From Denitrificimonas caeni DSM 24390 (lineage in GTDB: Bacteria > Pseudomonadota > Gammaproteobacteria > Pseudomonadales > Pseudomonadaceae): a stretch of DNA of 64,000 nt. The translations under genes were made by a program, and so were the position numbers. The notes beneath the pieces were generated by a model that was not told the origin of the DNA, did not search any database, and was given only the letters and a program-made list of their open reading frames with translations. Below are positions 46,376-58,275 of the stretch, one piece after another (within the stretch, counting starts at the first letter, position 1; each line of letters opens with the position of its first letter). The DNA is taken from assembly GCF_000421765.1 (NCBI RefSeq), contig NZ_ATXQ01000001.1, forward strand, positions 248,001 through 312,000. The letters are read 5' to 3'.

Positions 46376-49300
46376 GCATTAATTCCTGCATGCAAGTCCT
46401 GCAAGCGACGCACGGTCTTTTCTGGACCAAATTTAAGCGCCTCGCAAACTGCCTGACCACCCGCGAGGGTTGTGGTGAAGTAGATTTTACGTTGCAGAGC
46501 GTTTCGACGAATCGAGTAGGAGTCAGCAATAGACTGACGCCCCTCGGTGGTATTGATAACTAAGGACACTTCATCATTCTTGATCATATCAACAATGTGC
46601 GGGCGACCTTCAGTTACTTTGTTCACACGGCGCACGGCTAAACCGGCTGCCTCAATAAGTTTCGCAGTGCCTGTGGTGGCGACCACAGTGAAGCCCAAGC
46701 CAATCAAGTCACGAGCCAAGTCAGCAGCGAAAGGTTTATCCTCTTCACGCACGCTGATAAAGGCGCAACCACTGGTTGGCAACACTTCACCGGCACCCAT
46801 TTGCGCTTTGGCAAAAGCTTCAGCGAAGCTATCACCAACACCCATCACCTCACCCGTAGATTTCATTTCTGGGCCGAGGATCGTATCAACACCTGGGAAT
46901 TTAGCAAATGGGAACACTGCTTCTTTAACACTAAAGAATGGTGGAATGATCTCTTTAGTAAAGTTTAGCTCAGTTAAAGTTTTACCCGCCATCACGCGCG
47001 CAGCGACTTTAGCCAAGGACTCACCAATACATTTCGAGACAAAAGGCACGGTACGTGAGGCACGTGGATTAACTTCAATCACGTAAATATCTTCGCCCTG
47101 CACCGCCATTTGTACGTTCATCAAGCCGAGCACACCAAGCTCTAATGCCATGCGGCGGACCTGATCACGAATCTCATCTTGGATATGCGCAGGCAGTGAG
47201 TAAGGTGGCAATGAACAAGCTGAGTCACCAGAGTGTACGCCAGCTTGCTCAATGTGTTGCATGATCGCGCCAATTACCACGATTTCACCATCGCAGACGG
47301 CATCCACATCGACTTCAATCGCACTGTTGAGGAAGTGATCAAGCAACACTGGACTATCATTTGAAACTTGTACGGCTTCGCGCATGTAACGCTTCAGCTC
47401 TTCTTCGTCATAGACGATTTCCATGGCGCGACCACCCAACACATAGGATGGACGAACAACCAACGGGTAACCAATTTCTTTTGAAGCGGTAATAGCTTCT
47501 TCTTCACTGCGCGCTGTGGCGTTTTGTGGCTGCAATAGACCCAAACGCTGCACCATTTGCTGGAAACGCTCGCGGTCTTCAGCGCGGTCAATTGCATCTG
47601 GACTGGTACCAATAATCGGTACACCCGCCTCTTCTAGCGCACGGCAGATTTTCAATGGGGTCTGGCCACCGTACTGCACGATCACACCGATTGGCTTTTC
47701 AACACGCACGATTTCCAACACATCTTCTAAAGTAACAGGCTCGAAGTACAAGCGATCTGAAGTGTCGTAGTCGGTTGATACCGTTTCTGGGTTGCAGTTG
47801 ACCATGATGGTTTCATAACCATCTTCACGCATCGCCAGAGCTGCGTGCACACAGCAATAGTCAAACTCGATACCCTGGCCAATACGGTTCGGGCCACCAC
47901 CGAGAATCATGATTTTTTCGCGTGAGCTTGGATTAGCTTCACATTCTTCTTCATAGGTTGAATACATGTAAGCCGTGTCAGTGGCGAACTCACCGGCACA
48001 GGTATCCACACGCTTATACACTGGGAAAATATTGAGCTGATGACGACGGCTGCGGATGTTTTTCTCGGAAACGCCTAGCAGCGCAGCTAAACGTGCATCA
48101 CTGAAACCTTTGCGCTTGAGCTTAAACATTTGCGCGGCATCAATTTCTGCCAAACCCACAGTTTTTAGACGCTCAGCTTCATGCACCAAGTCTTCCATTT
48201 GCACGAGGAACCAATGATCAATTTTGGTCAACTCATAAATTTCGTCACGGGACATACCAAAACGCATGGCATCGGCCACATACCAAATACGATCCGCACC
48301 TGGCACGGTCAATTCACGGCGAAGAATATTGGCCGCTTCTGGGTTTTTCAGATCAAGAATGGAATCAAGACCATTGACGCCAACTTCCAAGCCACGCAAA
48401 GCTTTTTGTAGCGACTCTTGGAAGGTACGACCAATCGCCATCACTTCACCCACAGATTTCATCTGCGTGGTTAAACGTGCATCCGCTTTAGGGAACTTCT
48501 CAAAGGTAAAGCGCGGAATCTTAGTGACAACATAGTCAATGGATGGCTCAAAGGATGCTGGGGTACGACCGCCAGTGATATCGTTATCCAACTCATCAAG
48601 GGTATAACCCACTGCCAGTTTTGCCGCGATTTTAGCGATTGGGAAACCTGTGGCTTTTGATGCCAGCGCTGATGAGCGTGAAACCCGCGGGTTCATCTCA
48701 ATCACCACCATACGACCATCTTTTGGATCAATACCGAACTGTACGTTAGAGCCACCGCTGACAACGCCAATCTCACGCATCACCGCCAAAGAGGCGTCGC
48801 GCATGATTTGGTACTCTTTGTCAGTCAAGGTTTGTGCAGGCGCTACGGTAATCGAGTCACCGGTATGGACACCCATCGGGTCAAAGTTTTCGATTGAGCA
48901 GACAATAATGCAGTTATCATTTTTGTCGCGCACCACTTCCATCTCAAACTCTTTCCAACCGATCAGCGACTCATCAATCAGCAGCTCTTTGGTCGGTGAC
49001 AGATCAAGACCGCGGGTACAAATCTCTTCAAACTCTTCACGGTTGTAAGCAATACCACCGCCAGTGCCGCCCATGGTGAAGCTTGGGCGAATAATGCAAG
49101 GGAAGCCGACTTCGCTTTGAACTTTGTAAGCTTCTTCCATGTTGTGGGCAATGCCTGAACGCGGACATGCCAAGTTAATGGAACGCATGGCCTTGTCAAA
49201 ACGCGAACGGTCTTCAGCTTTATCAATGGTGTCGGCATTGGCGCCAATCATTTCTACGCCAAACTTCTCTAAAACACCTTCACGCTCTAAATCGAGTGCA

Positions 49301-49593
49301 CAGTTCAGTGCTGTTTGGCCACCCATCGTCGGTAGCAAAGCATCTGGTCGTTCTTTCTCAATGATTTTTGCAACGGTCTGCCATTTGATCGGCTCGATAT
49401 AGGTCGCATCAGCCATCGCTGGATCAGTCATGATCGTAGCAGGATTTGAGTTCACTAAAATGACTCGGTAACCTTCTTCGCGCAACGCCTTACACGCCTG
49501 CGCGCCAGAGTAGTCAAATTCACACGCTTGACCAATAACAATTGGACCAGCGCCGATGATGAGGATGCTTTTAATGTCTGTGCGTTTTGGCAT
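46372..49593 (-). CDS. carB: carbamoyl-phosphate synthase large subunit
   Basis: CarB builds carbamoyl phosphate from bicarbonate, ammonia (from CarA) and two ATP, for arginine and pyrimidine synthesis. The 1073-residue protein has two homologous ATP-grasp halves (first: [35 protein letters not shown]; second: [34 protein letters not shown], both at the N-end of the halves, here given in part), the oligomerisation domain between, and a C-terminal MGS-type allosteric domain ([24 protein letters not shown]). It is separated from carA by leuE, the arrangement known from Pseudomonas. Confidence 0.98.
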   Translation of the reverse strand: MPKRTDIKSILIIGAGPIVIGQACEFDYSGAQACKALREEGYRVILVNSNPATIMTDPAMADATYIEPIKWQTVAKIIEKERPDALLPTMGGQTALNCALDLEREGVLEKFGVEMIGANADTIDKAEDRSRFDKAMRSINLACPRSGIAHNMEEAYKVQSEVGFPCIIRPSFTMGGTGGGIAYNREEFEEICTRGLDLSPTKELLIDESLIGWKEFEMEVVRDKNDNCIIVCSIENFDPMGVHTGDSITVAPAQTLTDKEYQIMRDASLAVMREIGVVSGGSNVQFGIDPKDGRMVVIEMNPRVSRSSALASKATGFPIAKIAAKLAVGYTLDELDNDITGGRTPASFEPSIDYVVTKIPRFTFEKFPKADARLTTQMKSVGEVMAIGRTFQESLQKALRGLEVGVNGLDSILDLKNPEAANILRRELTVPGADRIWYVADAMRFGMSRDEIYELTKIDHWFLVQMEDLVHEAERLKTVGLAEIDAAQMFKLKRKGFSDARLAALLGVSEKNIRSRRHQLNIFPVYKRVDTCAGEFATDTAYMYSTYEEECEANPSSREKIMILGGGPNRIGQGIEFDYCCVHAALAMREDGYETIMVNCNPETVSTDYDTSDRLYFEPVTLEDVLEIVRVEKPIGVIVQYGGQTPLKICRALEEAGVPIIGTSPDAIDRAEDRERFQQMVQRLGLLQPQNATARSEEEAITASKEIGYPLVVRPSYVLGGRAMEIVYDEEELKRYMREAVQVSNDSPVLLDHFLNSAIEVDVDAVCDGEIVVIGAIMQHIEQAGVHSGDSACSLPPYSLPAHIQDEIRDQVRRMALELGVLGLMNVQMAVQGEDIYVIEVNPRASRTVPFVSKCIGESLAKVAARVMAGKTLTELNFTKEIIPPFFSVKEAVFPFAKFPGVDTILGPEMKSTGEVMGVGDSFAEAFAKAQMGAGEVLPTSGCAFISVREEDKPFAADLARDLIGLGFTVVATTGTAKLIEAAGLAVRRVNKVTEGRPHIVDMIKNDEVSLVINTTEGRQSIADSYSIRRNALQRKIYFTTTLAGGQAVCEALKFGPEKTVRRLQDLHAGINA

Positions 49594-49608
49594 GGGATTC
49601 TCGTAATA

Positions 49609-50265
49609 TTAGGACAGGGTTGCGGTGGCCAGCTTCACGCCAAAGCCGACGAACATGGCGCCTACTCCAGTTAGCGCACCGTTGGCCAAGCGTTGTCGCT
49701 GACGAAACCAGTGAGCTAATCGGGCGCCGGTAAAAATAAGTACACTCAGATAAATCCCGCTAATCAACTGCAGAATTAAGCCTAGTACTAGAAACGATAA
49801 ACCAGGATGGGCGTAGCCTGGATCGACGAACTGAATAAAGAATGAAACAAAGAACAAAATCGCTTTCGGGTTGGAGATGCTCAGCAAAAATGCTTTACGC
49901 AAAGGTTTCTGCGCAGGCTTTTGCTGCTCAATCACTTCTGCGGTGAGCGCAGCGCTATGCATTGAGCGCCACGCCGAGCGTAGCATGCCCACACCAAGCC
50001 AACACAGATAGGCTGCACCGAGGTATTTCAGGGCAAGAAAGAACATCGGTTCTGTGCGTAACAAAGAGGCAATGCCGACTGCAGATAACAACATCAGTAC
50101 TGTGTCACCAAGAAACACACCGTATGCAGCCTGATAACCCGAAACAATGCCACGCTGGGCGGCTGTCGCAAGAACAAACAAAGAGTTTGGTCCCGGCAAC
50201 AACACGATAAACACCGTACCGAGGACATACGTCCAAAGATCAGTGATTCCCAAGCTTGGCAACAT
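49609..50265 (-). CDS. leuE: LeuE-type amino-acid efflux protein (LysE family)
   Basis: This 218-residue inner-membrane protein has six hydrophobic segments and the LysE/RhtB pattern; it resembles E. coli LeuE closely (LWTYVLGTVFIVLLPGPNSLFVL, GVFLGDTVLMLLSAVGIASL, YLGAAYLCWLG, SISNPKAILFFVSFFIQF and MFVGFGVKLAT). LeuE exports leucine and related amino acids. It is inserted between carA and carB with only 12 and 15 bases of spacing, so it must be co-transcribed with carbamoyl-phosphate synthase; the same three-gene order is seen in other pseudomonads. Whether it exports an arginine-pathway compound is unknown. Confidence 0.88.
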   Translation of the reverse strand: MLPSLGITDLWTYVLGTVFIVLLPGPNSLFVLATAAQRGIVSGYQAAYGVFLGDTVLMLLSAVGIASLLRTEPMFFLALKYLGAAYLCWLGVGMLRSAWRSMHSAALTAEVIEQQKPAQKPLRKAFLLSISNPKAILFFVSFFIQFVDPGYAHPGLSFLVLGLILQLISGIYLSVLIFTGARLAHWFRQRQRLANGALTGVGAMFVGFGVKLATATLS

Positions 50266-50277
50266 AACGACTATCCC

Positions 50278-51414
50278 TTAGCGACGCGCTGCCATGCTGG
50301 CAACAAAGCGGTCAAACAAAGAACTGACATCATTTGGGCCTGGACTTGCTTCAGGGTGACCCTGAAAACCAAAGGCCTCTTTATCAGTGCGCTCAATGCC
50401 TTGTAAGGTTTGGTCAAACAAAGACTCATGCGTAGCTTTCAAGTTTTCTGGCAGACTGGTTTTATCCACCGCAAAACCGTGGTTTTGACTGGTGATCATC
50501 ACCATACCGCTTTTCAAGTCCTGCACTGGGTGGTTGGCACCATGATGGCCGTTAACCATTTTCATAGTGCGCGCACCTGATGCTAAAGCAAGCAACTGGT
50601 GGCCTAAGCAAATACCGAACACTGGAATATCTGTGGTTAAGATTTCTTTAATCGCGGCAATTGCATAATCGCACGGCTCAGGATCACCAGGACCATTAGA
50701 GAGGAAAACCCCATCAGGATTCAAGGCTAAGACTTCGCTGGCTGGCGTTTGTGCTGGCACTACAGTCAGTCGACAGCCGCGCGCAACCAATACGCGCAGG
50801 ATATTGCGCTTCACACCGTAGTCATAGACAACCACATGGTAGGGCAATTGGCCTGCTTGAATTTCCGGATGGCTATCGGTAATCAACTGCCATGGCGCTG
50901 AACGCCACTCATAGATTTTATCGGTGGTCACTTCTTGCGCTAAATCGAGGCCTTGCAAGCCAGCAAATCCCCGCGCCAATTCCAGCGCACGCTCTTCGGT
51001 GGCATCATCGCCGGCAAGTATACAGCCGCCTTGGGCACCGCTATCACGCAGGATACGGGTCAAGCGACGGGTATCAATACCGGCAATCGCAACGATTTTG
51101 TTATCTTTTAAGTATTCGCCTAAAGGCTTTTTATCGCGCCAGCTGCTGGACAGCAACGGCAAGTCACGAATAATCAGACCAGCTATCCAGACGCGATTTG
51201 ACTCAGCGTCTTCAGGGGTGGTGCCGGTATTACCAATATGAGGATAGGTTAACGCAACCAACTGGCGAGCATAGGATGGGTCTGTAAGAATTTCCTGATA
51301 GCCGGTCATGGCAGTGTTAAAGACCACCTCACCAACGGTTTGACCGTCAATTCCAATGGCTTCGCCGCGAAAAATGCTGCCGTCAGCAAGGGCGAGTATG
51401 GCTGGCTTAGTCAA
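50278..51414 (-). CDS. carA: carbamoyl-phosphate synthase small subunit
   Basis: CarA is the glutaminase subunit that hands ammonia to CarB. The 378-residue protein has the N-terminal CPSase_sm domain ([50 protein letters not shown]) and a class I amidotransferase domain with the nucleophile in [15 protein letters not shown] and the His-x-Glu in [12 protein letters not shown]. The start is TTG 51414, preceded by a strong GGGAGG five to six bases upstream; no ATG fits. It opens carA-leuE-carB-greA. The leader carries a terminator-like hairpin and a mini-ORF, described separately. Confidence 0.96.
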   Translation of the reverse strand: MTKPAILALADGSIFRGEAIGIDGQTVGEVVFNTAMTGYQEILTDPSYARQLVALTYPHIGNTGTTPEDAESNRVWIAGLIIRDLPLLSSSWRDKKPLGEYLKDNKIVAIAGIDTRRLTRILRDSGAQGGCILAGDDATEERALELARGFAGLQGLDLAQEVTTDKIYEWRSAPWQLITDSHPEIQAGQLPYHVVVYDYGVKRNILRVLVARGCRLTVVPAQTPASEVLALNPDGVFLSNGPGDPEPCDYAIAAIKEILTTDIPVFGICLGHQLLALASGARTMKMVNGHHGANHPVQDLKSGMVMITSQNHGFAVDKTSLPENLKATHESLFDQTLQGIERTDKEAFGFQGHPEASPGPNDVSSLFDRFVASMAARR

Positions 51415-51460
51415 GAAGACCTCCCGTAAATAAGACTGTTATGTGCACTTTTTTTCGCAA

Positions 51461-51498
51461 AAAAGCGGAATGACGTGTGTTGACATCATTCCGCTTTT
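51461..51498 (-). terminator. terminator/attenuator hairpin between dapB and carA
   Basis: A perfect 13-bp stem AAAAGCGGAATGA / TCATTCCGCTTTT with a 12-base loop, followed on the minus strand by TTTTTTGCG. It lies 88 bases after the dapB stop and only about 46 bases before the carA start. It is either the dapB terminator or a carA attenuator. A 7-codon frame (51486-51509, ATG to TGA) ends in its 5' arm. Confidence 0.75.
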
Positions 51499-51543
51499 AA
51501 GTAATTCATATGGGCGCACTTCTAGTGGATACACTAAAAAGAG

Positions 51544-51572
51544 ATTGTACTGGTTTTTTTCAAAAATCGGAA
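51544..51572 (-). promoter_or_regulatory. candidate carA promoter upstream of the hairpin
   Basis: On the minus strand TACAAT (51544-51549) lies 17 bases after TTCCGA (51567-51572), at the end of the dapB reading region. If used, the transcript would include the hairpin and mini-ORF in the carA leader. The -35 is weak (three of six). Confidence 0.35.
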
Positions 51573-51585
51573 GCAATCAAACCGA

Positions 51586-52422
<837 letters not shown>

Positions 52423-52467
52423 CTATGCGCTGCAATACTCTACAGCGCAATAGCCCTCTCGCACAGA

Positions 52468-53586
52468 TTACAGATCGCCAAAGAAGCGTTTTACACCTTC
52501 AAACCAACTGCTTTCACGCGGCGAATGTGAAGCATCACCTTGCAGAGAGGCACGGAACTCTTCAAGTAACTCACGCTGGCGCTTATCCAGCTTGACCGGC
52601 GTTTCTACAGCAACGCGGCACATCAAGTCACCCACGCCACCACCACGCACTGGCGTCACACCCTTACCACGCAAACGGAACAGCTTGTTGGTTTGCGTGC
52701 CTTCTGGGATTTTCAGTTTGACCCGACCATTTAAGGTCGGCACTTCCAATTCACCACCCAGCGCCGCATCAGCAAAGCTAATCGGTACTTCGCAATACAA
52801 GTCACGGCCATCACGCTGGAAGATCGCATGTGGACGCACATTGACCACCACATATAGATCGCCTGACGGGCCACCTAAAGTACCGGCTTCGCCTTCGCCA
52901 CTTAAACGAATACGGTCACCGGTATCAACGCCAGCTGGAACTTTAACCGATAAGGTTTTCTCTTCTTCAACACGGCCTTGACCATGGCAATCACCACACG
53001 GATCAGTAACCATCTTGCCGGAACCATGACAACGTGGGCAGGTTTGTTGTACAGCAAAGAAACCTTGCTGCATCCTTACCTGCCCCATACCGTTACAGGT
53101 CGTACAAGTCACTGGACTGGTGCCTTTTTTCGCACCAGAACCTTTACAGGTTTTACAATCAGCTAAAGTCGGTACTCGAATGCTAACGGTCGTGCCGCGC
53201 ACTGCTTCTTCAAGGTCCAACTCCATGTTGTAGCGTAAATCGCTACCACGTTGCGGGCCGCCACGACCGCCGCCGCCGCCGCCAAAAAAATCACTAAACA
53301 CATCACCGAACACATCGGAGAAGTTACCGCCACCACCAAAGCCGCCGCCGCCCATCTGCGGATCAACACCCGCATGGCCATGACGATCATAAGCTGCACG
53401 CTTGTCGGCATCCGACAGCACTTCGTAGGCTTCGTTGGCTTCTTTAAACTTATCTTCAGCGTCTTTGTCATCCGGATTACGGTCCGGGTGAAATTTCATC
53501 GCTAAGCGGCGATAGGCTTTTTTCAGCTCCGCCTCACTCGCACCGCGCTCCACGCCGAGTACTTCGTAAAAATCACGCTTTGCCAT
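52468..53586 (-). CDS. dnaJ: chaperone protein DnaJ
   Basis: DnaJ stimulates the ATPase of DnaK and delivers unfolded clients. The 372-residue type I J-protein has the J-domain with HPD ([11 protein letters not shown]), a Gly/Phe-rich linker ([19 protein letters not shown]), four zinc repeats ([32 protein letters not shown]) and a C-terminal substrate domain. It follows dnaK after 116 bases that contain a GC-rich hairpin and is followed by dapB. Confidence 0.97.
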   Translation of the reverse strand: MAKRDFYEVLGVERGASEAELKKAYRRLAMKFHPDRNPDDKDAEDKFKEANEAYEVLSDADKRAAYDRHGHAGVDPQMGGGGFGGGGNFSDVFGDVFSDFFGGGGGGRGGPQRGSDLRYNMELDLEEAVRGTTVSIRVPTLADCKTCKGSGAKKGTSPVTCTTCNGMGQVRMQQGFFAVQQTCPRCHGSGKMVTDPCGDCHGQGRVEEEKTLSVKVPAGVDTGDRIRLSGEGEAGTLGGPSGDLYVVVNVRPHAIFQRDGRDLYCEVPISFADAALGGELEVPTLNGRVKLKIPEGTQTNKLFRLRGKGVTPVRGGGVGDLMCRVAVETPVKLDKRQRELLEEFRASLQGDASHSPRESSWFEGVKRFFGDL

Positions 53587-53622
53587 AACTCTTTTAACTC
53601 CGGATTCTCATCTGCCAGACAC

Positions 53623-53650
53623 ACCAACGCGGGAGCTAGTCCCGCGTGGT
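53623..53650 (-). other. GC-rich hairpin between dnaK and dnaJ
   Basis: Stem CGCGGGA / TCCCGCG around a five-base loop, extended by ACCA/TGGT past a one-base bulge. No T-run follows. It may protect the dnaK message 3' end or reduce read-through into dnaJ. Confidence 0.5.
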
Positions 53651-53702
53651 GAGTCACTACTGCATCAACCTTGGCTGAACTGCAGGGCTTAGCTTTAAAG
53701 GA

Positions 53703-55616
53703 TTACTTAGTATCAGTATCCTTAACCTCTTCAAACTCTGCATCAACCACATCATCAGCGTTATCATCGCTTGCTGCTGTTGCGTCACCTTGCTGAGCTT
53801 GCTCGGCATACATTTTCTGTGTGACTGGCGCACTGACTTGTGAAAGCGCTTCAACTTTTGCGTCAATCTCAGCCTTATCGTCACCTTTAACGGCAACTTC
53901 CAACTCAGCCACAGCGGCTTCAATGGCAGCTTTTTCTTCTTCAGTAACTTTGTCGCCTGCTTCAGTCAGCATTTTACGCGTTGCATGGACTAACTGATCA
54001 CCTTGGTTGCGCGCTGTTGCCAGCTCTTCAAACTTACGGTCTTCATCAGCATTGGCTTCTGCATCGCGAATCATTTGCTCAACTTCTTCATCACTTAAAC
54101 CGGAGTTGGCCTTAATGACGATGGATTGCTCTTTACCTGTGGCTTTATCTTTAGCCGACACGTTAAGAATACCGTTAGCATCAATATCAAAAGTCACTTC
54201 AATTTGTGGCACACCACGTGGTGCTGGCGGAATATCTGACAAATCAAAACGGCCCAACGACTTGTTAACCGCAGCTTGCTTACGCTCACCTTGCAGCACA
54301 TGAATGGTCACAGCATTTTGATTGTCATCTGCGGTTGAGAACACTTGTGATTTCTTAGTAGGAATCGTCGTATTTTTCTCAATCAATGCCGTCATGACAC
54401 CACCCATGGTTTCAATACCAAGAGTCAGCGGGCTCACGTCAAGCAACAGAACGTCTTTTACATCACCAGACAATACCGCACCTTGAATCGCCGCACCCAT
54501 CGCTACCGCTTCATCAGGGTTAACATCACGACGCGCTTCCTTCTTGAAGAACTCAGCAACGGTTTTCTGTACCAACGGCATACGTGTTTGACCACCAACC
54601 AAAATTACATCATTGATTGCGCCAACATCGATACCTGCATCTTTCAAAGCAACACGGCAAGGCTCAAGCGTGCGCTGAACTAAGTCACCCACCAAACCCT
54701 CAAGCTTAGCGCGAGTAATTACAATGTTAAGGTGCTTAGGACCGCTCGCATCAGCAGTGATGTACGGCAGATTGACATCGGTTTGCTGCGCTGAAGACAG
54801 TTCGATCTTAGCTTTTTCTGCAGCTTCTTTTAGGCGCTGCATTGCTAATGGATCATTTTTAAGATCAAAACCGCTGTCTTTCTTAAACTGATCAACCAAG
54901 TCGTTGATTAGCAGGTTATCGAAGTCTTCACCGCCTAAAAAGGTATCACCGTTGGTGGCCAATACTTCGAACTGGTGCTCGCCATCGACTTCAGCAATTT
55001 CAATCACTGACACGTCAAAAGTACCACCACCTAAGTCATAAACAATAACTGTGTGGTCGCCTTTGGCTTTGTCCATACCGTAAGCAAGGGCTGCTGCAGT
55101 TGGCTCGTTAATAATACGCTTAACATCAAGACCGGCAATACGACCCGCATCTTTAGTGGCTTGACGCTGGCTGTCGTTAAAGTACGCAGGCACAGTGACA
55201 ACTGCTTCGGTCACTGGCTCACCGAGATAATCCTCAGCGGTTTTCTTCATTTTCTTAAGTACTTCCGCAGAGATCTGCGGCGGTGCCATTTTTTCGCCTT
55301 TTACTTCAACCCAAGCATCACCATTGTCTGCCTTAGTGATCTTGTACGGGACCATTTTGATATCTTTTTGTACTACATCTTCATCAAAACGACGACCAAT
55401 CAAACGCTTAACTGCGTACAGCGTGTTATGCGGATTAGTCACAGACTGGCGCTTAGCTGCTTGACCGACTAAGATTTCGCCATCATTGGTGTAAGCAATA
55501 ATTGACGGCGTAGTACGACCGCCTTCTGAGTTTTCAATGATTTTAGCAACACCATTCTCCATAACTGACACACAAGAGTTGGTGGTACCCAAGTCAATAC
55601 CGATAATTCTACCCAT
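53703..55616 (-). CDS. dnaK: chaperone protein DnaK (Hsp70)
   Basis: DnaK is the ATP-driven Hsp70. The 637-residue protein begins [19 protein letters not shown], has [30 protein letters not shown] and the linker [16 protein letters not shown], then the substrate-binding and lid domains and a typical acidic end [12 protein letters not shown] 55616 is preceded by TAGGAGA with good spacing; an upstream in-frame start is not conserved. It follows grpE by about 95 bases and is transcribed with it from a sigma-32-type promoter. Confidence 0.98.
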   Translation of the reverse strand: MGRIIGIDLGTTNSCVSVMENGVAKIIENSEGGRTTPSIIAYTNDGEILVGQAAKRQSVTNPHNTLYAVKRLIGRRFDEDVVQKDIKMVPYKITKADNGDAWVEVKGEKMAPPQISAEVLKKMKKTAEDYLGEPVTEAVVTVPAYFNDSQRQATKDAGRIAGLDVKRIINEPTAAALAYGMDKAKGDHTVIVYDLGGGTFDVSVIEIAEVDGEHQFEVLATNGDTFLGGEDFDNLLINDLVDQFKKDSGFDLKNDPLAMQRLKEAAEKAKIELSSAQQTDVNLPYITADASGPKHLNIVITRAKLEGLVGDLVQRTLEPCRVALKDAGIDVGAINDVILVGGQTRMPLVQKTVAEFFKKEARRDVNPDEAVAMGAAIQGAVLSGDVKDVLLLDVSPLTLGIETMGGVMTALIEKNTTIPTKKSQVFSTADDNQNAVTIHVLQGERKQAAVNKSLGRFDLSDIPPAPRGVPQIEVTFDIDANGILNVSAKDKATGKEQSIVIKANSGLSDEEVEQMIRDAEANADEDRKFEELATARNQGDQLVHATRKMLTEAGDKVTEEEKAAIEAAVAELEVAVKGDDKAEIDAKVEALSQVSAPVTQKMYAEQAQQGDATAASDDNADDVVDAEFEEVKDTDTK

Positions 55617-55711
55617 TTTAAATCTCCTAAGTTTTGCTTCATTCACAGCACACAGCTGGACTGAAAAATATTAATTACTTGTTTAACTAGATGGGGCGCT
55701 TAATGAAAATT

Positions 55712-56287
55712 TCAAGCCTGCTCATCAATTTTTACTGGCGGCTCACTCGGCGCCTTGCTGACTACAACCATTGCTGGGCGCAGCAGGCGGCCATTCATCA
55801 TATAACCACACTGAAACACTTTTAAGACGCTGTTTGGCTCGGCGTGAATGCTTTCTTCCATCGCCATCGCTTGATGTTGCTCTGGATTAAACGGCTCACC
55901 TTGTGGATCGACACGCTCTACCTGAAAACGCTTCATAGTGTCTAAAAACAGCTTGTAGGTCAGTTCCATACCTTCGCGCATTGGACGAATTTTCTCGTCT
56001 GTCGGATCAGAGACTTCAAGACCACGCTCAAGACTGTCGAGCACCGCTAACAAATCTGTAGCAAATTTTTCCAAAGCAAATTTATGTGCCTTTTCAATGT
56101 CTTGCTCGGCGCGACGACGAATATTTTGCGCCTCTGCAGCTGCACGTAATGCATTTTCTTGTGCGCTAACCAACTGACCTTCCAGCTCAGCAATGCGCTC
56201 TTGCGCTAGATCTGCTGGATTTGTTGCGGCCTGCTGTTCTGCATTCATATCAGACGCTTGCTCATCTAAAGTTTGCTCGTCAGTCAT
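55712..56287 (-). CDS. grpE: nucleotide exchange factor GrpE
   Basis: GrpE releases ADP from DnaK and acts as thermosensor. The 191-residue protein has a Glu/Gln/Ala-rich disordered start, a long coiled coil ([41 protein letters not shown] spans residues about 40-80), and the C-terminal beta domain with [13 protein letters not shown] and [25 protein letters not shown] 56287 has a GGAGGGT-type site upstream. It is first in grpE-dnaK-dnaJ. Confidence 0.96.
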   Translation of the reverse strand: MTDEQTLDEQASDMNAEQQAATNPADLAQERIAELEGQLVSAQENALRAAAEAQNIRRRAEQDIEKAHKFALEKFATDLLAVLDSLERGLEVSDPTDEKIRPMREGMELTYKLFLDTMKRFQVERVDPQGEPFNPEQHQAMAMEESIHAEPNSVLKVFQCGYMMNGRLLRPAMVVVSKAPSEPPVKIDEQA

Positions 56288-56340
56288 GGCACCCTCCTTT
56301 ACGATCAAATAACAGGCATTTTACCTGTGCTATGCCTGCT

Positions 56341-56368
56341 ATATGGGGTTCATCAAGCGAACTTCAAG
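56341..56368 (-). promoter_or_regulatory. sigma-32 (RpoH) heat-shock promoter of grpE-dnaK
   Basis: On the minus strand CTTGAA (56363-56368) and CCCCATAT (56341-56348) are separated by 14 bases, matching the sigma-32 consensus CTTGAA-N13-14-CCCCATNT fully in both boxes. It lies 54 bases before the grpE start. Confidence 0.88.
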
Positions 56369-56508
56369 TGCAAAAAACGTTTTTTAGTCATACTTTTTGA
56401 ACTGTTCTCTAGAGGCTCAAACTCAGCAAAGCAGCAGTAATAGCTCAGAACAGAGACTACCGTTGATCGTTTTTTTGCTGCAGAGTTAATAAATCTCTCA
56501 AGCCGCTC

Positions 56509-56545
56509 TTGAAAACACTGTTTATTTCACTGTATAAATGAACAG
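56509..56545 (+). promoter_or_regulatory. recN promoter with LexA SOS box
   Basis: TTGAAA (56509-56514) and TATAAA (56533-56538) are 18 bases apart. The LexA box CTGTATAAATGAACAG (56530-56545) covers the -10. It matches CTGT-N8-ACAG and lies 20 bases before the recN start, as known for recN in other gammaproteobacteria. Confidence 0.85.
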
Positions 56546-56565
56546 CACAAACAGGAGTCGTAACC

Positions 56566-58263
56566 ATGCTGATACATATTTCCGTCCAAAACTACGCCAT
56601 CGTTGAACACCTTGATCTTGAGTTGCAAGACGGCATGAGCGTCATCACCGGCGAGACCGGTGCCGGCAAGTCGATCATGCTGGATGCACTCAGTCTGACC
56701 CTAGGTGCGCGCACAGACAGCAGCGTGGTACGTCCTGGCGCCGATAAAGCTGATATTCTCAGCAGCTTTGATGTGTCGCGCATCCCTGAAGCACAACAAT
56801 GGCTCAAAGAGCGTGACCTCGATAACGAGGCACAGTGTATTTTGCGCCGCGTGATCACTCCTGAAGGGCGCTCTCGTGCTTATATTAATGGCACCCCATG
56901 CCCGCAGGCCGACCTTAAGGCGCTGGGTGAGTTGCTAATTGATATTCATAGCCAGCATGAGCATCAATCGTTATTAAAAACAGAGACGCATCGCCGACTA
57001 CTCGATGAGTTTGCGGCTGCCACTGAACTCACCCGCGCAGTACAGAGCATTGCTCAGCGCTGGCGCACGACCCAGCAGCAACTCGACAAACTCCGCGCCA
57101 ACGATGAAGAGCAGCGGGCACGTCGACAATTATTAACCTATCAGCTCGAAGAACTGGAAACACTGGCGCTGGACAAAGACGAGCTTGAGCAACTAGAGCA
57201 AGAGCATAAAAGCTTAAGTAACTCCGAAAGCTTGCTGGATAACTGCCGGCAAATTATTGATGCCTGCAGTGAGAATGACAGCAGCAATGTGCTCAGTATC
57301 TTAGCTACTTTACTGCAACGCGCACGTGCTATACCGGGGACTCCATCAGCATTTTCTCAAGCAACCGAGCTACTTGCTAGCGCACATATTCAGATCGAAG
57401 AAGCAATCGGCGACTTTAATCATTTTCTTGATCACTTTGATGCAGACCCACAGCGCCAGCAATGGTTAGAGCAACGTCTCGACGCCATTTACACCTTAGC
57501 TCGCAAACACCGTGTGCAACCCGAACAACTGCATGCTCTACAAACTCAGCTGTCAGGTGAACTGGCCGCGCTGGATGCCGACGATGCAAATCTCGAACAC
57601 TTACAGCAAGCCACCGCATTATTACAGGAAGAGTACCAAGCAAAAGCGCAAACGTTGAGTAAGCGACGCACCAGTGCCGCAAAGAAACTCAGCAACGCAG
57701 TCATGCAGCAGTTGCATATTCTGGGCATGCCAGGTGGTCAGTTTAGCGTTGATCTGCAGCCAGTCAGTGCCACTACACCTGCTCTGCACGGCTTAGAAAA
57801 CATTGAGTTTTTAGTCAGCGCCAATCCCGGTCAACCTTTACGAAGTCTCGCCAAGGTTGTCTCAGGCGGAGAGTTATCCCGCATCAGCTTAGCAATTCAG
57901 GTGATCACCGCACAAACTTCGCGCGTGCCAACCTTAGTCTTTGATGAAGTGGATGTTGGTATTGGTGGTCCGACCGCTGAAGTGGTTGGACAATTATTGC
58001 GCCAGCTCGGCGAGTCAGGACAAGTGCTTACGGTCACCCATCTGCCGCAAGTTGCGGCGCAAGGGCATCAGCATTTATTTGTGCATAAAGAGCGCAAACA
58101 AAAACAAACCAACACTGCCGTGAGCTTGCTGTCTGATAATCAACGTGTAGAAGAGTTGGCGCGGATGCTTGGCGGCATTGATTTAACTGAAGAATCCTTA
58201 GTGCACGCACGTAAAATTTTAGAAAGTGCACAGCAACCCATAGCCGCAGCGCAGCGCGCTTAA
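56566..58263 (+). CDS. recN: DNA repair protein RecN
   Basis: RecN is an SMC-like ATPase that acts at double-strand breaks. The 565-residue protein has the N-terminal MLIHISVQNYAIVEHLDLEL, Walker A GETGAGKSIMLDALSLTLGA, coiled coils in the middle (EEQRARRQLLTYQLEELE and later Gln/Leu-rich helices), the signature VVSGGELSRISLAIQ and Walker B TLVFDEVDVGIGG, followed by VTHLPQVAAQGHQHLFV. AGGAG precedes ATG 56566 and a LexA box lies in the promoter. It converges with yhdP with 12 bases between stops. Confidence 0.97.
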   Translation: MLIHISVQNYAIVEHLDLELQDGMSVITGETGAGKSIMLDALSLTLGARTDSSVVRPGADKADILSSFDVSRIPEAQQWLKERDLDNEAQCILRRVITPEGRSRAYINGTPCPQADLKALGELLIDIHSQHEHQSLLKTETHRRLLDEFAAATELTRAVQSIAQRWRTTQQQLDKLRANDEEQRARRQLLTYQLEELETLALDKDELEQLEQEHKSLSNSESLLDNCRQIIDACSENDSSNVLSILATLLQRARAIPGTPSAFSQATELLASAHIQIEEAIGDFNHFLDHFDADPQRQQWLEQRLDAIYTLARKHRVQPEQLHALQTQLSGELAALDADDANLEHLQQATALLQEEYQAKAQTLSKRRTSAAKKLSNAVMQQLHILGMPGGQFSVDLQPVSATTPALHGLENIEFLVSANPGQPLRSLAKVVSGGELSRISLAIQVITAQTSRVPTLVFDEVDVGIGGPTAEVVGQLLRQLGESGQVLTVTHLPQVAAQGHQHLFVHKERKQKQTNTAVSLLSDNQRVEELARMLGGIDLTEESLVHARKILESAQQPIAAAQRA

Positions 58264-58275
58264 TCGCGCTGCCTA

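Noticed and set aside
46547-47086. A 179-codon frame antisense to carB
   Set aside because: Inside carB, no start signal, no recognisable family.
56517-56533. A second LexA-like match (CTGTTTATTTCACTG) before recN
   Set aside because: The right half is CACTG, not ACAG; only the downstream box at 56530-56545 satisfies the consensus.
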